Assembly (NCBI RefSeq): GCF_042242105.1
Contig: NC_092018.1
Coordinates: forward strand, 28,266,167-28,330,166
Direction of reading: 5' to 3'
DNA length: 64,000 bases
Source of the DNA: Pempheris klunzingeri
Taxonomy: Eukaryota; Chordata; Actinopteri; Acropomatiformes; Pempheridae
Positions 46,371 through 58,191 of this stretch are shown here, one piece after another. The position numbers were made by a program, and so were the translations under genes. Within the stretch, counting starts at the first letter, position 1, and the number at the start of each line of letters is the position of its first letter. Under the pieces are notes generated by a model. The model worked only from the letters and a program-made list of their open reading frames with translations, was not told the origin of the DNA and did no database searches.

Positions 46371-48479
46371 ACTGGACTTATTTATTGGTCTGTGGGTCAC
46401 TAAGTCATGCTATTTTCTTCTTCCAGATCTTCCATGGACAAAATGAGGGTTTAGTCTTGTTCCTCGGAGCTGTGTTATCTTTAGGGCATGTCCGCCACCA
46501 TGATGTAAAACACCTGACGTAAGTGGCATCAACCCAAGAACAAGAGAGAGCGATTACTGACACATGGAATCAACCTTCAAAGCCCGATTATGCTGGTATA
46601 AGTGATCTGGTGGTGTTACAAGTGCAGACCGATGGTTGTACATATCGTAAGAGACTGTGCTGACCACACGACCTGACACTATCGCTCAGTTTATCTTTCA
46701 TGTCAGGCCTTTACCAGCATAATGCAGGGCAGAGTCACTGGAGGATGAATTTATTTAGTGCCACGCAACTGTGGTCTCAAACCTGTGACACAGACCCAGA
46801 TTATCTTCATGCTGTCCCCTCAGGATCGCGGGTCGGTTTTAGTCTGATCCCACATCTAACAGCAGCGTCCCCCATTAGCTGTCTACTAATACATTTCACA
46901 GTCCGTTTGCATGACCACGGTATTGTCCTCGAGCCGGATGGAGGCCGTTCACTTAGCTGCCCATAGTCACTCACTGCTCCGTGTGTCTGCAGGAATAGGT
47001 GCAGTGCTCTCCTTTTCAATTGTGCTCCCAGCCCTGCATGCACTGTTTTGTCAGACGAGTGCCCGATACAGTCACGACATCTCCGAGCTCATAACTGGGC
47101 CTGGAACGTAGCAGATTAGTGAAAAACCCCCTAAAGATCGCTGTCCCCATTATTCCATCTTTCGGAAGATGAAATTGCTTCCTGAGTGCGGACCTAGAAT
47201 CAGACCTACATATGAATGCCATGTATTTCACTATAGGAACTATTGTTATTACACAAGTTTAGGAAAAGAGGAGAAGCTGTTGAATTATGTTCTTTCTATC
47301 CCTTTTTGAAGAACACTTAGGAATATATATACATATATATATATTTGGAAGGAAGTGTTGAATGAGTTGCTATCATGGATAAAGGAAAAGATGTACTTAA
47401 AATATTTTCAGTAATGTTTAGTGTGAAGGTCAATGTTGGTCTCGGCACTTGGATCATGTGTTTAATTTGGGCCTTGTTTCTGTTCTCTGTAGCACTAATA
47501 TTCCTGTTATAGCAAATCTAGATTTGCACCACAATCTATTTTCTTGTGAAGAGCAAGTCTTTCTTTCTTTCTTTTTTTTTTCAATCACTCTTGATGTATT
47601 GATTTAGGAAAAAAAGAGTGCCACATTTCAGGGGACGATTTTATATGATTAGAAAAAAATAAATAAAAATAAGATCACAAGCTTTGCATGAAAAAAAACA
47701 AATCATCTGTCATATGTGTTCATTTCCCTGTGCTGTTAAGTTTCTGTTTCTATGGAGCACAACTGTACAGTTTCAGATGTAATGCATGTTTCCAACACAA
47801 GATGGGAATCTTTGCCTGATTAATACTGAAATTATTACAAGTGAGAAAATAGCAGAGAAATGATTAAATGTCATTATATTTTTTAACTTGTGATCAAATT
47901 AATTTTATTTGTTTCTGTCACTTTTATATTGTATTCAAAAGCAAATGCAGGTAACAGAGCAAATGTATGTGAGGAGAAATATTTAGCTCTATGTAGATGG
48001 TAGCTACAGATGAATACGCACATTTAATTTTTAAAAGGAAGTCGAACATAGAAAGTTTAAGAAATTGCTTCTTTTTTTTTTTTTTTTTTCTGTCAAGTAG
48101 AACCTGCAGCATGGGCCTGCACTCCCTATAGCTGCCAAGCCAGCATTCAGATCTTTAAATAGGCAGCTATTTTGATGCAAAAGCATAACACAGGCCTCTG
48201 AAGGCTTGAGGCACACAGGCTGGATTTAATTTGGGGGTCAAATAGCCTGACAGCACTTGGGACACCCTGTGGTGAGTAAATCTGAGGTGAGGAAACCATA
48301 GACTGTAGGATTTATTCTGTGCAGCGTGCCGGGCAGATTGGTAGAAAAAAGTTACTTCAAACTACAGCTACCTTTTTTTGTTTTCATATTTTTTTTTTTA
48401 CTGTTCACTTTCAAGAAGTTTCCTCATAAGGTGGGAAAGCTGCTGGGTCACCTCCGCGGCCTTCTGGGCAGAAAAAGCA
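46371..48479 (+). other. bag4 3' UTR and dusp26 upstream region
   Basis: No further gene was recognised. The bag4 3' UTR probably runs to the AATAAA signals near 47660. A T18 run is at 48072-48089. A possible dusp26 acceptor lies at 48415-48416. Confidence 0.5.
47658..47667 (+). terminator. Candidate bag4 polyadenylation signals
   Basis: Two overlapping AATAAA hexamers at 47658 and 47662, about 1.3 kb past the stop codon. Confidence 0.45.
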
Positions 48480-49585
48480 ATGTCTTATACGTCCAAACTT
48501 CCTGCGTCCTGGAATGACAAACCCCCTTCTCGGAAAGTGGAAATCGACCTGAGCTCACCTGGTTTAGCTGTGTTTGAGTTGGAAAGACTCTTGTTTACTG
48601 GCAAAGCTATCATCAGCCATGCAAATGAAGTGTGGCCAAGGCTTTACATTGGTGACCAGTAAGTGACTCACTTCTTTGGGGTAAAAAGTGTGTGTGTGTG
48701 TGTGTGTGTAGCTGTGTATGTTAATGTCTTAATATTCTTGTGTTGTGACACAGAGTGCTGGATTTTAACAAATATTACCCAAGTTCAGACTTAGACTTGG
48801 ACTTGGACTTAGTCCACGTGTGTTCACGGGGGGTTGATCGTAAATCAAATTCGTAACTGAAGATGCCACAAGTTGCATTCCAAGTTGGGAACTTGCGTAA
48901 ACTACAGCTCTGCTATGTGAGAGTCTCCACCGATGCCCGAGCATGAAAGCGTGTCTCGGATTTGAACTCGCATGTCTGAAATTGCCTTCTAAATATCAAC
49001 CCGTCACTATGAAATGCTTTGCTACATCTCACTGTGTATTCCACCTATTGGCAGACACTGTCGGTGGATAACACAGAGATGTGTTTTTCAGACACAGTGC
49101 AGAGAACCGGGCTGATCTGTCCAAGCATCGAGTCACTCACATCGTGAATGCAGCTCACAGTAAACACAGAGGACAGCCAGACATCTACGAGGGCATGAAG
49201 ATCACCTACATGGGCATAGAGGCTCATGACTCCTGTGAGTTTGACATGAGTGTCAACTTCCAGGCAGCAGCAGACTTTATCCACAGTGCTCTCAGCAGAG
49301 GAGGTGAGAGGGAGGGGCAAAAAGCAAGAACTGGTTAGGTTTGGTGTCTGTTTTAATCAGTATTGCAATGTTATGCTCCTCTGATCCTCAGGCAAAGTGC
49401 TGGTGCATTGTCATGTGGGAGTGAGCCGCTCCGCCACCCTGGTCCTGGCTTACCTGATGCTGAAGCAGAACTTGACCCTCGTGGAGGCTATTTGTGCTGT
49501 GAAAGAGAACCGGGGTGTTATACCTAACCGGGGCTTCCTGCGACAGCTCATCAGACTGGACGGGCAGCTCTTTGGCACACCCTGA
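48480..49585 (+). CDS. dusp26: Dual-specificity protein phosphatase 26-like
   Basis: Three coding exons: 48480-48658, 49092-49303, 49392-49585 (stop TGA), 585 bp, 194 aa (human DUSP26 211 aa). The catalytic signature HCHVGVSRS is at residues 136-144, with nucleophile Cys137 and Arg143. The general-acid loop is seen as [13 protein letters not shown]. The substrate-side end [12 protein letters not shown] is the usual atypical-DUSP block. The N-terminal segment [12 protein letters not shown] followed by [12 protein letters not shown] matches human DUSP26 (FELERLLYTGKT, DEVWPGLYLGDQ) better than DUSP3 or DUSP13 as I remember them. DUSP26 is a small neural and muscle phosphatase reported to act on MAPKs and p53. 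The first in-frame ATG was chosen; the upstream frame has no family similarity, and a possible acceptor at 48415-48416 suggests a noncoding upstream exon. A polyadenylation signal lies at 49724-49729. Confidence 0.92.
48689..48709. repeat. (GT)n microsatellite
   Basis: About ten GT units in dusp26 intron 1, seen directly. Confidence 0.9.
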
Positions 49586-49723
49586 AGATAAATATGAGGA
49601 GAAGTATGACAGATGGCTCAAGCTGATTTTTTACTCTTATTGTATTACTGGTATTGGGTTTGAGAAGGGGTGTGCAGTATTTTATCCTTTCCAGGATTAT
49701 GTTTTAATTGCCACAAACTTGAA

Positions 49724-49729
49724 AATAAA
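49724..49729 (+). terminator. dusp26 polyadenylation signal
   Basis: AATAAA 139 bp after the dusp26 stop codon and about 260 bp before the serpin TATA box, in a plausible position for the 3' end. Confidence 0.65.
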
Positions 49730-49889
49730 AGTTTTACATTAAACTTTGCGTTGGGTGCAGATTTTGGTGGATGTCTGTCAGTTTACACACACATAAAAGA
49801 ACATGAATTATGGACTACAGGCGATATTTGTCACCAGCATGTTGTTGTACATGCTGCTGAAGCATTTATCCTGATGCTGCCATTAGACA

Positions 49890-49900
49890 GTAATCATTAC
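49890..49900. promoter_or_regulatory. HNF1-like palindrome upstream of the serpin
   Basis: GTAATCATTAC is a perfect 11-bp palindrome that matches the core of the HNF1 consensus GTTAATNATTAAC. It lies 95 bp upstream of the TATA box. Mammalian A1AT genes use an HNF1 site close to their liver promoter. Confidence 0.4.
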
Positions 49901-49984
49901 ACTGAACAAATACAGTGGCCGAGCAAACAGGAGGATCAGATAGAGAATAAACAAAGCCAAAGTTCAGCGGCTCTGATCAAGTCT

Positions 49985-50060
49985 TATAAATAGGAACATC
50001 TCCCTCTCTCCAGCCTGTGCTTCACTGGACACGTACATACATACAGTAAACCAGGAGAAG
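49985..50060 (+). promoter_or_regulatory. Serpin TATA box and probable noncoding first exon
   Basis: TATAAATA at 49985-49992, then about 68 bp ending GGAGAAG/GTAAGTGG, a good donor at 50061. The next acceptor (TTTGTCTTAG) at 50719 opens the exon with the serpin ATG. This predicts a start near 50015 and a 658-bp first intron. Confidence 0.7.
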
Positions 50061-50725
50061 GTAAGTGGTTCAGAGACTGTTTGGGTTTCATGTGTATGTT
50101 TAACCGTTAAAAACGATGTTTGACATCTTGAGTGTGAGATGTAACCCTGGAAATGGAGGATGTTAAACTGTAAATGTAAATTCTTTAGAAACAACTACCT
50201 TTACCTCTTTTTGAAGCTTCAATGGATATCTTGTGAAAATTTCAGGAAATCAAAATTAAAACCCTTGAAATCTTAATGTATTTCTTTATAACATTAAATA
50301 TTCATATTAAGTTGTTTAACACACTAAAATTGAGTTGATTTGCTTAATGAGGACTCAGATTTGATTGACAGTAACTAAACAGCCTAAACCCTGATTGGTG
50401 CACAGACGTGCGCTACATCAGCTTCTCCAAATCAGCTCAGCCCACTTCAAGACAATGAGAAGAGCATAGAGGGAAAAACACAAAATACAGAGAGTTCTAT
50501 GTAAAATAACTTAAAACAGTCCACCAACATCGGCAGGAAATGGTGTGTCTATGCAGGAGCTGAGTGAGGAAGAGAAGAGAGGAAGAGAACAACATATTCA
50601 TTGAGCCTTCCAGGAAAATCACTGCACTCGTGTGAGTGAGTCGGCTTACATGGACGTTGTGCTCGCAAACATTGTGTAACCCAAATGAACGATGCTGCTC
50701 TTTTGAACCTTTGTCTTAGTTCTCC

Positions 50726-52352
50726 ATGATGCGTGCAGCCCTGTGTATCTGGATCGTATCGGCGGTGATCTGCGTGGGAAGAGGCCACCATCACTTAGGC
50801 CATGCCGAGGTCAAAGATCAGGTTGACCAAGACACCGCCCTCGACGGCAGTGCGGACAGCGTCTCACAGGTGTCTTCGGCAAACAAAGAGTTCGCCCATC
50901 GTCTCTACAGGAAGTTAGCGGCTCACGCTGACACGCAAGGCAAGAATATCTTCTTCTCCCCAGTGAGTGTGTCTGTTGCCTTGGCTGCCTTGTCTGTAGG
51001 TGCTCGTGGGGAGACCCACCGCCAGCTTTTCAGTGGTCTGGGTTTCAACAGCTCCCTACTGACGCAGACAGACGTAGACCAGGCCTTTCATACGCTTCTC
51101 GAAAGGGCAAACAACGCCTCAAAAGAAGACGCCAGCGAAGGGACCGCCGTCTTCGTGGACAGCCGCTTTAAGCCACGGCCGGAGTTCCTGGAGACCTTGA
51201 AGCAGTCCTACTTTTCAGATGGGTTCAATGTGGACTTTACCAAAACCGCAGACAGCGTCAAAGCCATCAATGAGTACGTGGATGAGAAGACCCACGGAAA
51301 GATAGACAAGCTGGTCGAGGACCTGGATCCAAGCACAGTCATGTATCTCATCAGCTACATCTACTACAAAGGTAAAAGGTTTCCACGAGATCAGATCTGA
51401 TTTGTCGGCTTATTTTGACGCCTTTTAGCTTCGTGTGTCAGCCATATGTTGTGTTTAATCTCTGCTCATTACAAACAGGAAAATGGGCGTCTCCATTTGA
51501 CCCTAACCTCACCAAGGAGGACATGTTCATGGTGGATGACAAGACCAAGGTGAAGGCACTAATTATACACCATGGTGCATCCCTCATGCTGTGTCTTTTC
51601 CAACGAAGGGACTTCATGTTTGAATTATCATTTCCCAGGTTCCAGTCCAGATGATGAATATGGAGAAACTTGTTGACACCTATTACGATCAGGCCATTAA
51701 CACATCGGTGCTCCACCTGCCCTTCAACAGCTCCTACTCCATGCTGCTGTTGTTGCCTGACGATATGGCCACACTGGAGAATGCCATTTGCCCCAACCAC
51801 ATCACCAAATGGCTGAAGTGGATGAAGTCCAGGTTGGAAGAATCTGAACTCATCCTTAAATTCTTGGTTTCTAATATGGAAGGTTTGTCACTGACCTTAA
51901 CCCCCTGTATTTTTGTGTTTTAGGATCTATGACATATACGTTCCAAAGTTCTCCATCAAGAGTTCCTACACGCTGAATGATGTGTTGACTGAAATGGGAG
52001 TGACAGACATGTTTGGTGATCGTGCAGATTTAAGTGGCATTTCAGAGGGCCAGAAACTGGCCGTCTCAAACGTAAGGACAGAGATCATATGCTATTACAT
52101 TCATACCCCCCCTCCCCATATATTCCATCGACCTTGCATCTTACTCTGCCTCTGCAGGTCGTGCACCAAGCCACCCTGGACGTAGACGAGGCCGGAGCCA
52201 CAGCTGCAGCTGCAACAGGCATAGGCATCACACTTCTTTCCTTCCGCCACGTCCCTGTCTTGAAGTTCAATCAGCCATTTATGGTCGTCATCACTGAACG
52301 CAGCACTGAAAACGTCCTCTTCATGGGCAAGATTATCAACCCAACCATCTGA
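50726..52352 (+). CDS. serpina1: Alpha-1-antitrypsin-like secreted serpin (clade A)
   Basis: Five coding exons: 50726-51371, 51479-51549, 51639-51832, 51924-52071, 52158-52352 (stop TGA), 1254 bp, 417 aa (human A1AT 418). A signal peptide MMRAALCIWIVSAVICVGRG is followed by a short His-rich stretch, common in fish A1AT homologues. Serpin landmarks are clear: NIFFSPVSVSVALAALSVGA (helix B), GKWASPFD, the ADLSGIS turn, the hinge EAGATAAAATG and the C-terminal FMGKIINPTI. The Ala-rich hinge indicates an inhibitory serpin. Counting from the conserved P17 Glu364 gives P1-P1' = Leu380-Ser381, unlike the Met-Ser of human A1AT. Putative N-glycosylation sites include NSS, NAS and NTS triplets. The intron 51550-51638 interrupts what is one exon in mammals. 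A TATA box and a probable noncoding first exon lie at 49985-50060. The symbol rests on overall similarity and length; other fish clade A paralogues are possible. Confidence 0.92.
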
Positions 52353-53137
52353 TGGAACAAACACTTTGTGTTTATCGCAGCGGTTGTGTCACATATAAAA
52401 TACTCCGAGAAACTTTTGTCCTGTGGTCTCTTGCTTTATGCCAGTGAGTCAGTGTGTGGTTGTATCTTTTATGATATATATATATATATTAGTTGGTTAT
52501 CAACCTAACAGGTAAGCTTTGGCTATATATGAACTAGTGGTTTCATGAAGCACAATTAAAACACAATATAATGCATAAAGGATCACCAGCTACTTAATCA
52601 CCGACTGAATCAAACAGCCACTGGATGGCCTTTCACCATATTAGAAATCGAATTTCTTACTGATCAGTTAGTTTTAAGATAAAGCAGCCCAGCACGACTA
52701 AACATTTTTGTGGTTTAAAAGTCACACATTTCGTTAGGTAGTTCCACAGTTCTTTTAATATAATATGAAAACACCCAAAGGGGACACACTGGAGTAAAAT
52801 GTATTTTTTCTGAACCAATCAGAAAGGAGGGAGTGACTATCCTACTTAAATACAACACCTAGGAATTAGTGGTGTTTGGTACTTTGAAAAGATTGTAAAT
52901 GCATGTCACGTTTTCACCTACAACTACAACAGACTTTACATTAAAATATGGTATTAATTTAACATTCATTTATTTATTTGTTTTGCTGAAACTGTGTGCG
53001 AAATAACCTGCAGTTCTATCATCCGACGGTAGGGGGCAGAAACACGCCCAGTGGAGTCTGTGCGGCTGGATTTAATAAATCCCACGAAGAAGAAGCCTGT
53101 CGCGTTTTGATTAGCTGGGTGTGAGTTTGTTTCAAAC
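52353..53137 (+). other. Serpin 3' flank and carnmt1 promoter region
   Basis: No gene was recognised. The stretch is AT-rich with an (AT)n run at about 52471-52490 and an ATTAAA near 52554. The carnmt1 start of transcription should lie shortly before 53138. Confidence 0.5.
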
Positions 53138-56100
53138 ATGGCGGAAAGAGCAGGAGAGCAGACACAAGCGGGACCGTACTATCACAAAGAGAGGATAAAA
53201 TGCAGCCCGGAGGAGGAGGCCAGGCTCGAAAGGCAGCATTTCTGGAGAATAATCGACGCTTTTAGATTTTACAGGTATTATAAAGATGCTGTTTTGAGAT
53301 AAAATACGAGTCAGGTAACGACAGTTTGTGTCAACATAGGATGATGAGTGTAAATAACACTAGCAAGAGGCAGATAAGTGTGTTTGGACGGAAAACGACT
53401 TAATGAGATAATTCAGACATGTTCAACCACTGGGTAGTGATTCCCGCAGTTTAGGCAGCTCATATTTAACCTCATGTGGGCATTTATGTGCTAATTTCTC
53501 GAATTTGCCTCAATTCATGTCAGGGCATCACTTAAAACTCCTCCAACACACCAGTTACAACAAACCTAACAGGAATATTGTGATCTAGCAGTCTCACCTG
53601 CAGACAATAAAGAGAGTAAATAACATTGGAGCCAGTAGCACTGGAGTGTCAGACCCACAAATGGCTCCACTGGGCTGGGTAGCTTGTATTGTCCCTGTGG
53701 GGGCTGATGGAGCTGGTGAGCCCTTGTCCTGACTTCCTGTATCTTCCCGTCAGGGTCCACGTCGAGGAGCAGGTCAAGCGAGCCGAGCGTCAGTTTCGGA
53801 GCCTCCCATGGAGCCATCAGAATATGCTGCCAAATGTCCTGTCCAACCTGGCACGGATCAGCCAGTGTGCCGACCACAATCAGGAAGTACTGCAGGCCAT
53901 CGTTCACAACAGCCTCCACATGTTTGAGAACATTGAGTACGGCGAGAGGGTAAGGCCAGGCAGTCTACTGTACATGTACACTATTCACACAGGTTAAGTT
54001 CTCTATTGTCATTTACTCAAGGTATTTAGGTAGAGACGTTGTGTCTTTATCCAACTTCCAGGAGGATCCGCCGAAGCTGCGCCCGTCCACTACGTTTGAC
54101 ATGGACAAGCTCAAGTCCACCATAAAGCAGTTTGTCCGAGACTGGAGCGACGTGGGCCGGGCCGAGAGGGACACCTGCTACCTGCCCATCATCCAAGAGA
54201 TCCAAAGACTCTTCCCAAGTGACCAATAGTAGGAAACACAAGCTCACTCACACACTAGTGCAAAAACACCTTGCATGCCAAATATATATATAAATATATA
54301 TATGTGGATTCTAAATGACACAAGCTAACATCTTTTTCTTGGTATTAAAACACTTTGAAATAATTCTGATATTGTGACTTCCTCCATGTTTTCCATGTGA
54401 TATGTGCATTTTGTACATTTTATTATGTCAGTGATGTGTCTAAGGTGAGCGTGCTGGTGCCGGGTGCTGGGCTCGGCCGGCTTGCCTGGGAGATCGCTCG
54501 GCTGGGTTACATTTGCCAGGGCAACGAATGGAGCTTCTTCATGCTCTTTTCTTCCAACTTTGTTCTCAACAGGTACATCACATCCTGACACCTACACTCC
54601 TGTGATTCCAGCTGCCTCACACAACCCTTAGGGACTATCACCTTTCCATGCTCATGCAGCACATCTCTGCTTGCTTGAGCTGGAACTTTGGATCAGTGTC
54701 TTGTGTCTATGAGCATGTGTTTGTGCTGAGAAATAAAATCAGAACATATCTTTCACATTCAGCTGTCTGGCAGCACACTTCTGACCTCAAACCACTTTCA
54801 TCCATCCACCTGTCCTCATAAATTTGGACTGCTCCATTCAGGTGTGAAAAGGTGAACTCTCTGACCCTGTACCCCTGGATCCACCAGTTTAGCAACAACA
54901 AGAAATCCTCCGACCAAACACGACCAATCAGATTCCCAGATGTCAACCCTCAGAGCTTACCACTAAATGCAGACTTCTCCATGGTAGCAGGGGACTTTGT
55001 GGAGGTCTACAGTGACGCAGGTCAGTAAAACCTGTGTGAAAAACAGTATTAAAAAAAGAATCCCCTTCAGCTGTAGTCACTGCTTGCTGCAATAATCACA
55101 GAAAGAGAATATGATGATTGTGTTTGAGCTTAAATAAGGATACACATTTTGAATAATTTCTTTGATTACATTTCCTATAATTAATAAATATTAGCCTGAT
55201 TTCTCTAAAAAGCTCATCTTTAAATGATCGTTCGTTCTACAACTTAGCGACATTAATGAGAAGTGTTCATGCTGTAATCTATGGTCAGAATCCTGGGACT
55301 GTGTGGCTACCTGCTTCTTCATTGACACAGCTCATAATGTCATCGAGTACGTGGAGGCTATCTGGAAGATTCTTAAGCCTGGTGGAGTATGGATCAACCT
55401 GGGTGAGTCGGTGACAAAATGTCAAATACAATTCATTTATATTTAAACTAAACTTTGGGTATGTTAACTATACACCAGTATAGACCAGTAAGGACTAGAG
55501 AAACAACAATATAAGCTCTTTGTCACTGTAATTAATAAGAAATATTAAGAGAAAACTTTCCCCCTAACATTCTCCTGACCCTATTTTAGCAGAACTGTTA
55601 CGGCAAATAAAAGAAAATAACAGCTTGAAAACAAAATGTCCCACGAATAGGATGCACATCAATGTTACTGTTTGCTTTTAAGTGTTTTGGGGTCGATTTT
55701 TCTCACTCTTAGGACCAATTGGATACAAAAAGGGTCTCAGTAAACTTCTCAAAGTTCTGATCTTGAATGCTTCTCCAGGTCCTCTGCTGTACCACTTTGA
55801 GAACATGGCCAATGAGCTCTCAGTCGAACTTAGCTACGACGACATCAGGACAGCCATTGTAAACTTTGGCTTCCACATTGAGGTGAGGGCTTTGATTGCG
55901 ATTCACAACTTGAACCCTGCTGGTCTTCAGGATTCTTGTCCCAGTAGTAGAGCGTTATTTATATTTCTCCTGCAGGTGGAGAAAGAGTCGGTCCAGACCA
56001 CCTACACAGAGAATGACCGCTCCATGTTGAGATACATATACGACTGTATCTTCTTTGTGGCACGAAAACCTGCAGAGCCGCACTTTAACGGCCAAGAAGA

Positions 56101-56173
56101 GGACGACCGACGGCAGACCTCTCCACCGGCCGCTAAGTCACCCCGGCGAGAAGGTACGGACAGCCTGACGTGA
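53138..56173 (+). CDS. carnmt1: Carnosine N-methyltransferase 1
   Basis: Eight coding exons: 53138-53274, 53754-53949, 54062-54228, 54432-54572, 54842-55020, 55289-55402, 55779-55882, 55976-56173 (stop TGA). They total 1236 bp, 411 aa (human 409). The enzyme methylates the imidazole of carnosine to anserine using S-adenosylmethionine. The SAM-binding glycine motif is [16 protein letters not shown] (exon 4), followed by [32 protein letters not shown] in exon 6 holds the Asp used for substrate binding, then [17 protein letters not shown] and [15 protein letters not shown]-terminal [20 protein letters not shown] is typical for the family. The start is the first ATG (CAAACATGGCGG). The donor after exon 3 is TA/GTAGGA, which restores the Tyr of SDQYDVSKV. 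Two poly(A) signals follow (56787, 56864). The next gene downstream is the C9orf40 homologue, as in human. Confidence 0.97.
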
Positions 56174-56591
56174 CAGGAAGTCCTTTGACAAAAATGATGA
56201 ACTTAGAGGAGCACAACCATTGACTGAAGATTAGACTGACAAAAACAAAAAAATGGACCCAGAAGAAAAAGTTTTCTTTTTATGTCACATATATTTTTTT
56301 ATGATGCATCTCATGGAGAAACGTGCCCAGCTCAGCAAACACCTAAATATGGCTGAAGTTTTAGAATGTAATATGTAACACTGCAGTACTGTGTTACGCA
56401 TAACGTATGAAAACCATGTAAATAGTCCACGTCTCTTGATACCTGGGTTTGAGATGAGTCATTTACCCTCGGTTCCTATTTTATTTCAGTGGGTTGTTAG
56501 TCAGCTGCAAGCCATAAGGAGTAGATTTCTTTTAACTGCGGTCCTGCCTTCAGTCTTTCTCTGATTCTCACCTCCATTGACTTTAACTGCC

Positions 56592-56592
56592 T

Positions 56593-56629
<37 letters not shown>

Positions 56630-56664
56630 CGAGCGAGAGTGGGCGAGAGAGAGAGAGAATGGCG
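56592..56664. repeat. (GT)n(GA)n compound microsatellite
   Basis: GT run followed by GA with C interruptions in the carnmt1 3' UTR. Confidence 0.9.
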
Positions 56665-56863
56665 TGAACATTTGGTTCTTGAACTCTATTTATTTTTTTT
56701 CCAAATATGGTGCCAATATCTAGTCGACACTCATTCAACTATCAGTCAACACTGAAAATGTGATCAAAACGTTAGAGCTTTTCAGGAATAAATTGTTTTT
56801 AATTTTTAAAATGACTTTCTTTTTGTCAATGACTTTGTTTGGTTTCTAATTACGCTTCTTTGG

Positions 56864-56869
56864 AATAAA
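56864..56869 (+). terminator. carnmt1 polyadenylation signal
   Basis: AATAAA followed 11 bp later by an A run; an earlier AATAAA lies at 56787-56792. Confidence 0.6.
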
Positions 56870-57352
56870 GCCAAACATTTAAAAAAAAAAAAAAGAAAAA
56901 GTTTTTACTGTTTAGTTTGATGTAACATGACATGACGGCGCCATAACGCAGCTCGACTCCGAGTCAAGTACTGAACAACAAGTGTTTAGTGTGTGTGTGT
57001 GCTTCATTGGGCTTGTTCATCAGTTAGGAAGCAGGTTACAGGTGTGATGTTGAGGATACACACTCAGTTCACAGTAAACCATATTAGAGACCTTTTGAGC
57101 AGTTGTCTCAGGGGAACCAATGATGTAGCGCTTCCTTTGAAGCTTCACAAAACTAAATGATATGATGATTAATGGCATGAATTTCCTGTGCTTTTCTTCC
57201 CCTGACACCAAAACATGAAAAGTGCAAAAAGATCTTTCGAGGGTTAATAAAGATGTAACTTGATTATATACACATATAAACAACTGCATGACAACCCAAT
57301 CCTTTTAAGTGCTGAAATGATTATTGACATACATTTACTGCATAATGTATGA

Positions 57353-57377
57353 CTTATTATTATTATTATTATTATTA
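57353..57377. repeat. (ATT)n microsatellite
   Basis: About eight ATT units, seen directly. Confidence 0.9.
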
Positions 57378-57985
57378 AATGTAAGGTTTTTACCATGTAC
57401 ACACACAAACAAAATAATAAAGGTCATAAAACTAAGGGCACCTCCTCAGGACAGGACCTCAAGATCAGCTAATGAAGCTGCAGTTGATGGTTTGACCACA
57501 AACCTAATGGCCCCACATTGACCCTGTGGTTTTTCAGGTAAAAGGTGAGGAGGGCCCCTGAGCACTGACTTATCATAGTGGGAAAAGGTGTTCAAACAAG
57601 GTGTTCTAACAAGAGATGGCCCATAAAACTGAGAGATCGGCAGTGTTTAATTGGCTAAAAGGGTGATTCCACAATTTTTAGATTCAGTATGTATTTCACT
57701 ATTTTTCAGCTGACAAAATAGAGAAATGAAAGACTCAACTTTTCCCCAACAGAACTGCATTCCTGTCTTTGAATCAGCCTTTAAGATATTTGAATAATTT
57801 TGATATCATGACTATTTTAGACACTTCATTTGTTGTGACTGGTCATGAGATGAGATGGGGGGGACTGGACTCGCTGTAAGACCCTGGTGACAATATCTAG
57901 TGACTAAATCTAGTCCAGGTGGAAGAAATATAGCACCAGACCGAATGTGTCCATGATGAACCGCCACCGGAAGCTTGCAGGCTGT

Positions 57986-58021
57986 GGGCGGGGTTAGACG
58001 GCTGTCCTCTCCTCTGATTGG
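57986..58021 (+). promoter_or_regulatory. GC box and inverted CCAAT box upstream of the C9orf40 homologue
   Basis: GGGCGGGG at 57986-57993 and ATTGG at 58017-58021, 170-205 bp upstream of the start codon, in a GC-rich stretch that continues into exon 1. This is a typical TATA-less promoter layout. Confidence 0.55.
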
Positions 58022-58191
58022 TCGCCTTGACTGCCCCACAGTCCTCTCACTGCCGGTGCTCAGTGTTTGGAGCCCCAGCTTGAACTCGTCCTCGCTCCTC
58101 TCAGCAGGAGCGCAGTTAGAAGAACAAGAAGTACCACGTGCTTGTGTTTGGCTGCTGTGTAGAGGAGCACTGGACGTTTGAGGCGACGTTC

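Larger units (their letters stand above)
56174..58191. other. carnmt1 3' UTR and C9orf40-homologue upstream region
   Basis: No gene was recognised. Contents: carnmt1 3' UTR with poly(A) signals at 56787 and 56864, (GT)n(GA)n at 56592-56664, (ATT)n at 57353-57377, and promoter elements near 58000. Confidence 0.55.

Noticed and set aside
58138-58191. Eighteen-residue N-terminal extension of the C9orf40 homologue
   Set aside because: The upstream frame opens with GTG, not ATG; the first ATG gives MAKRRA as in human.
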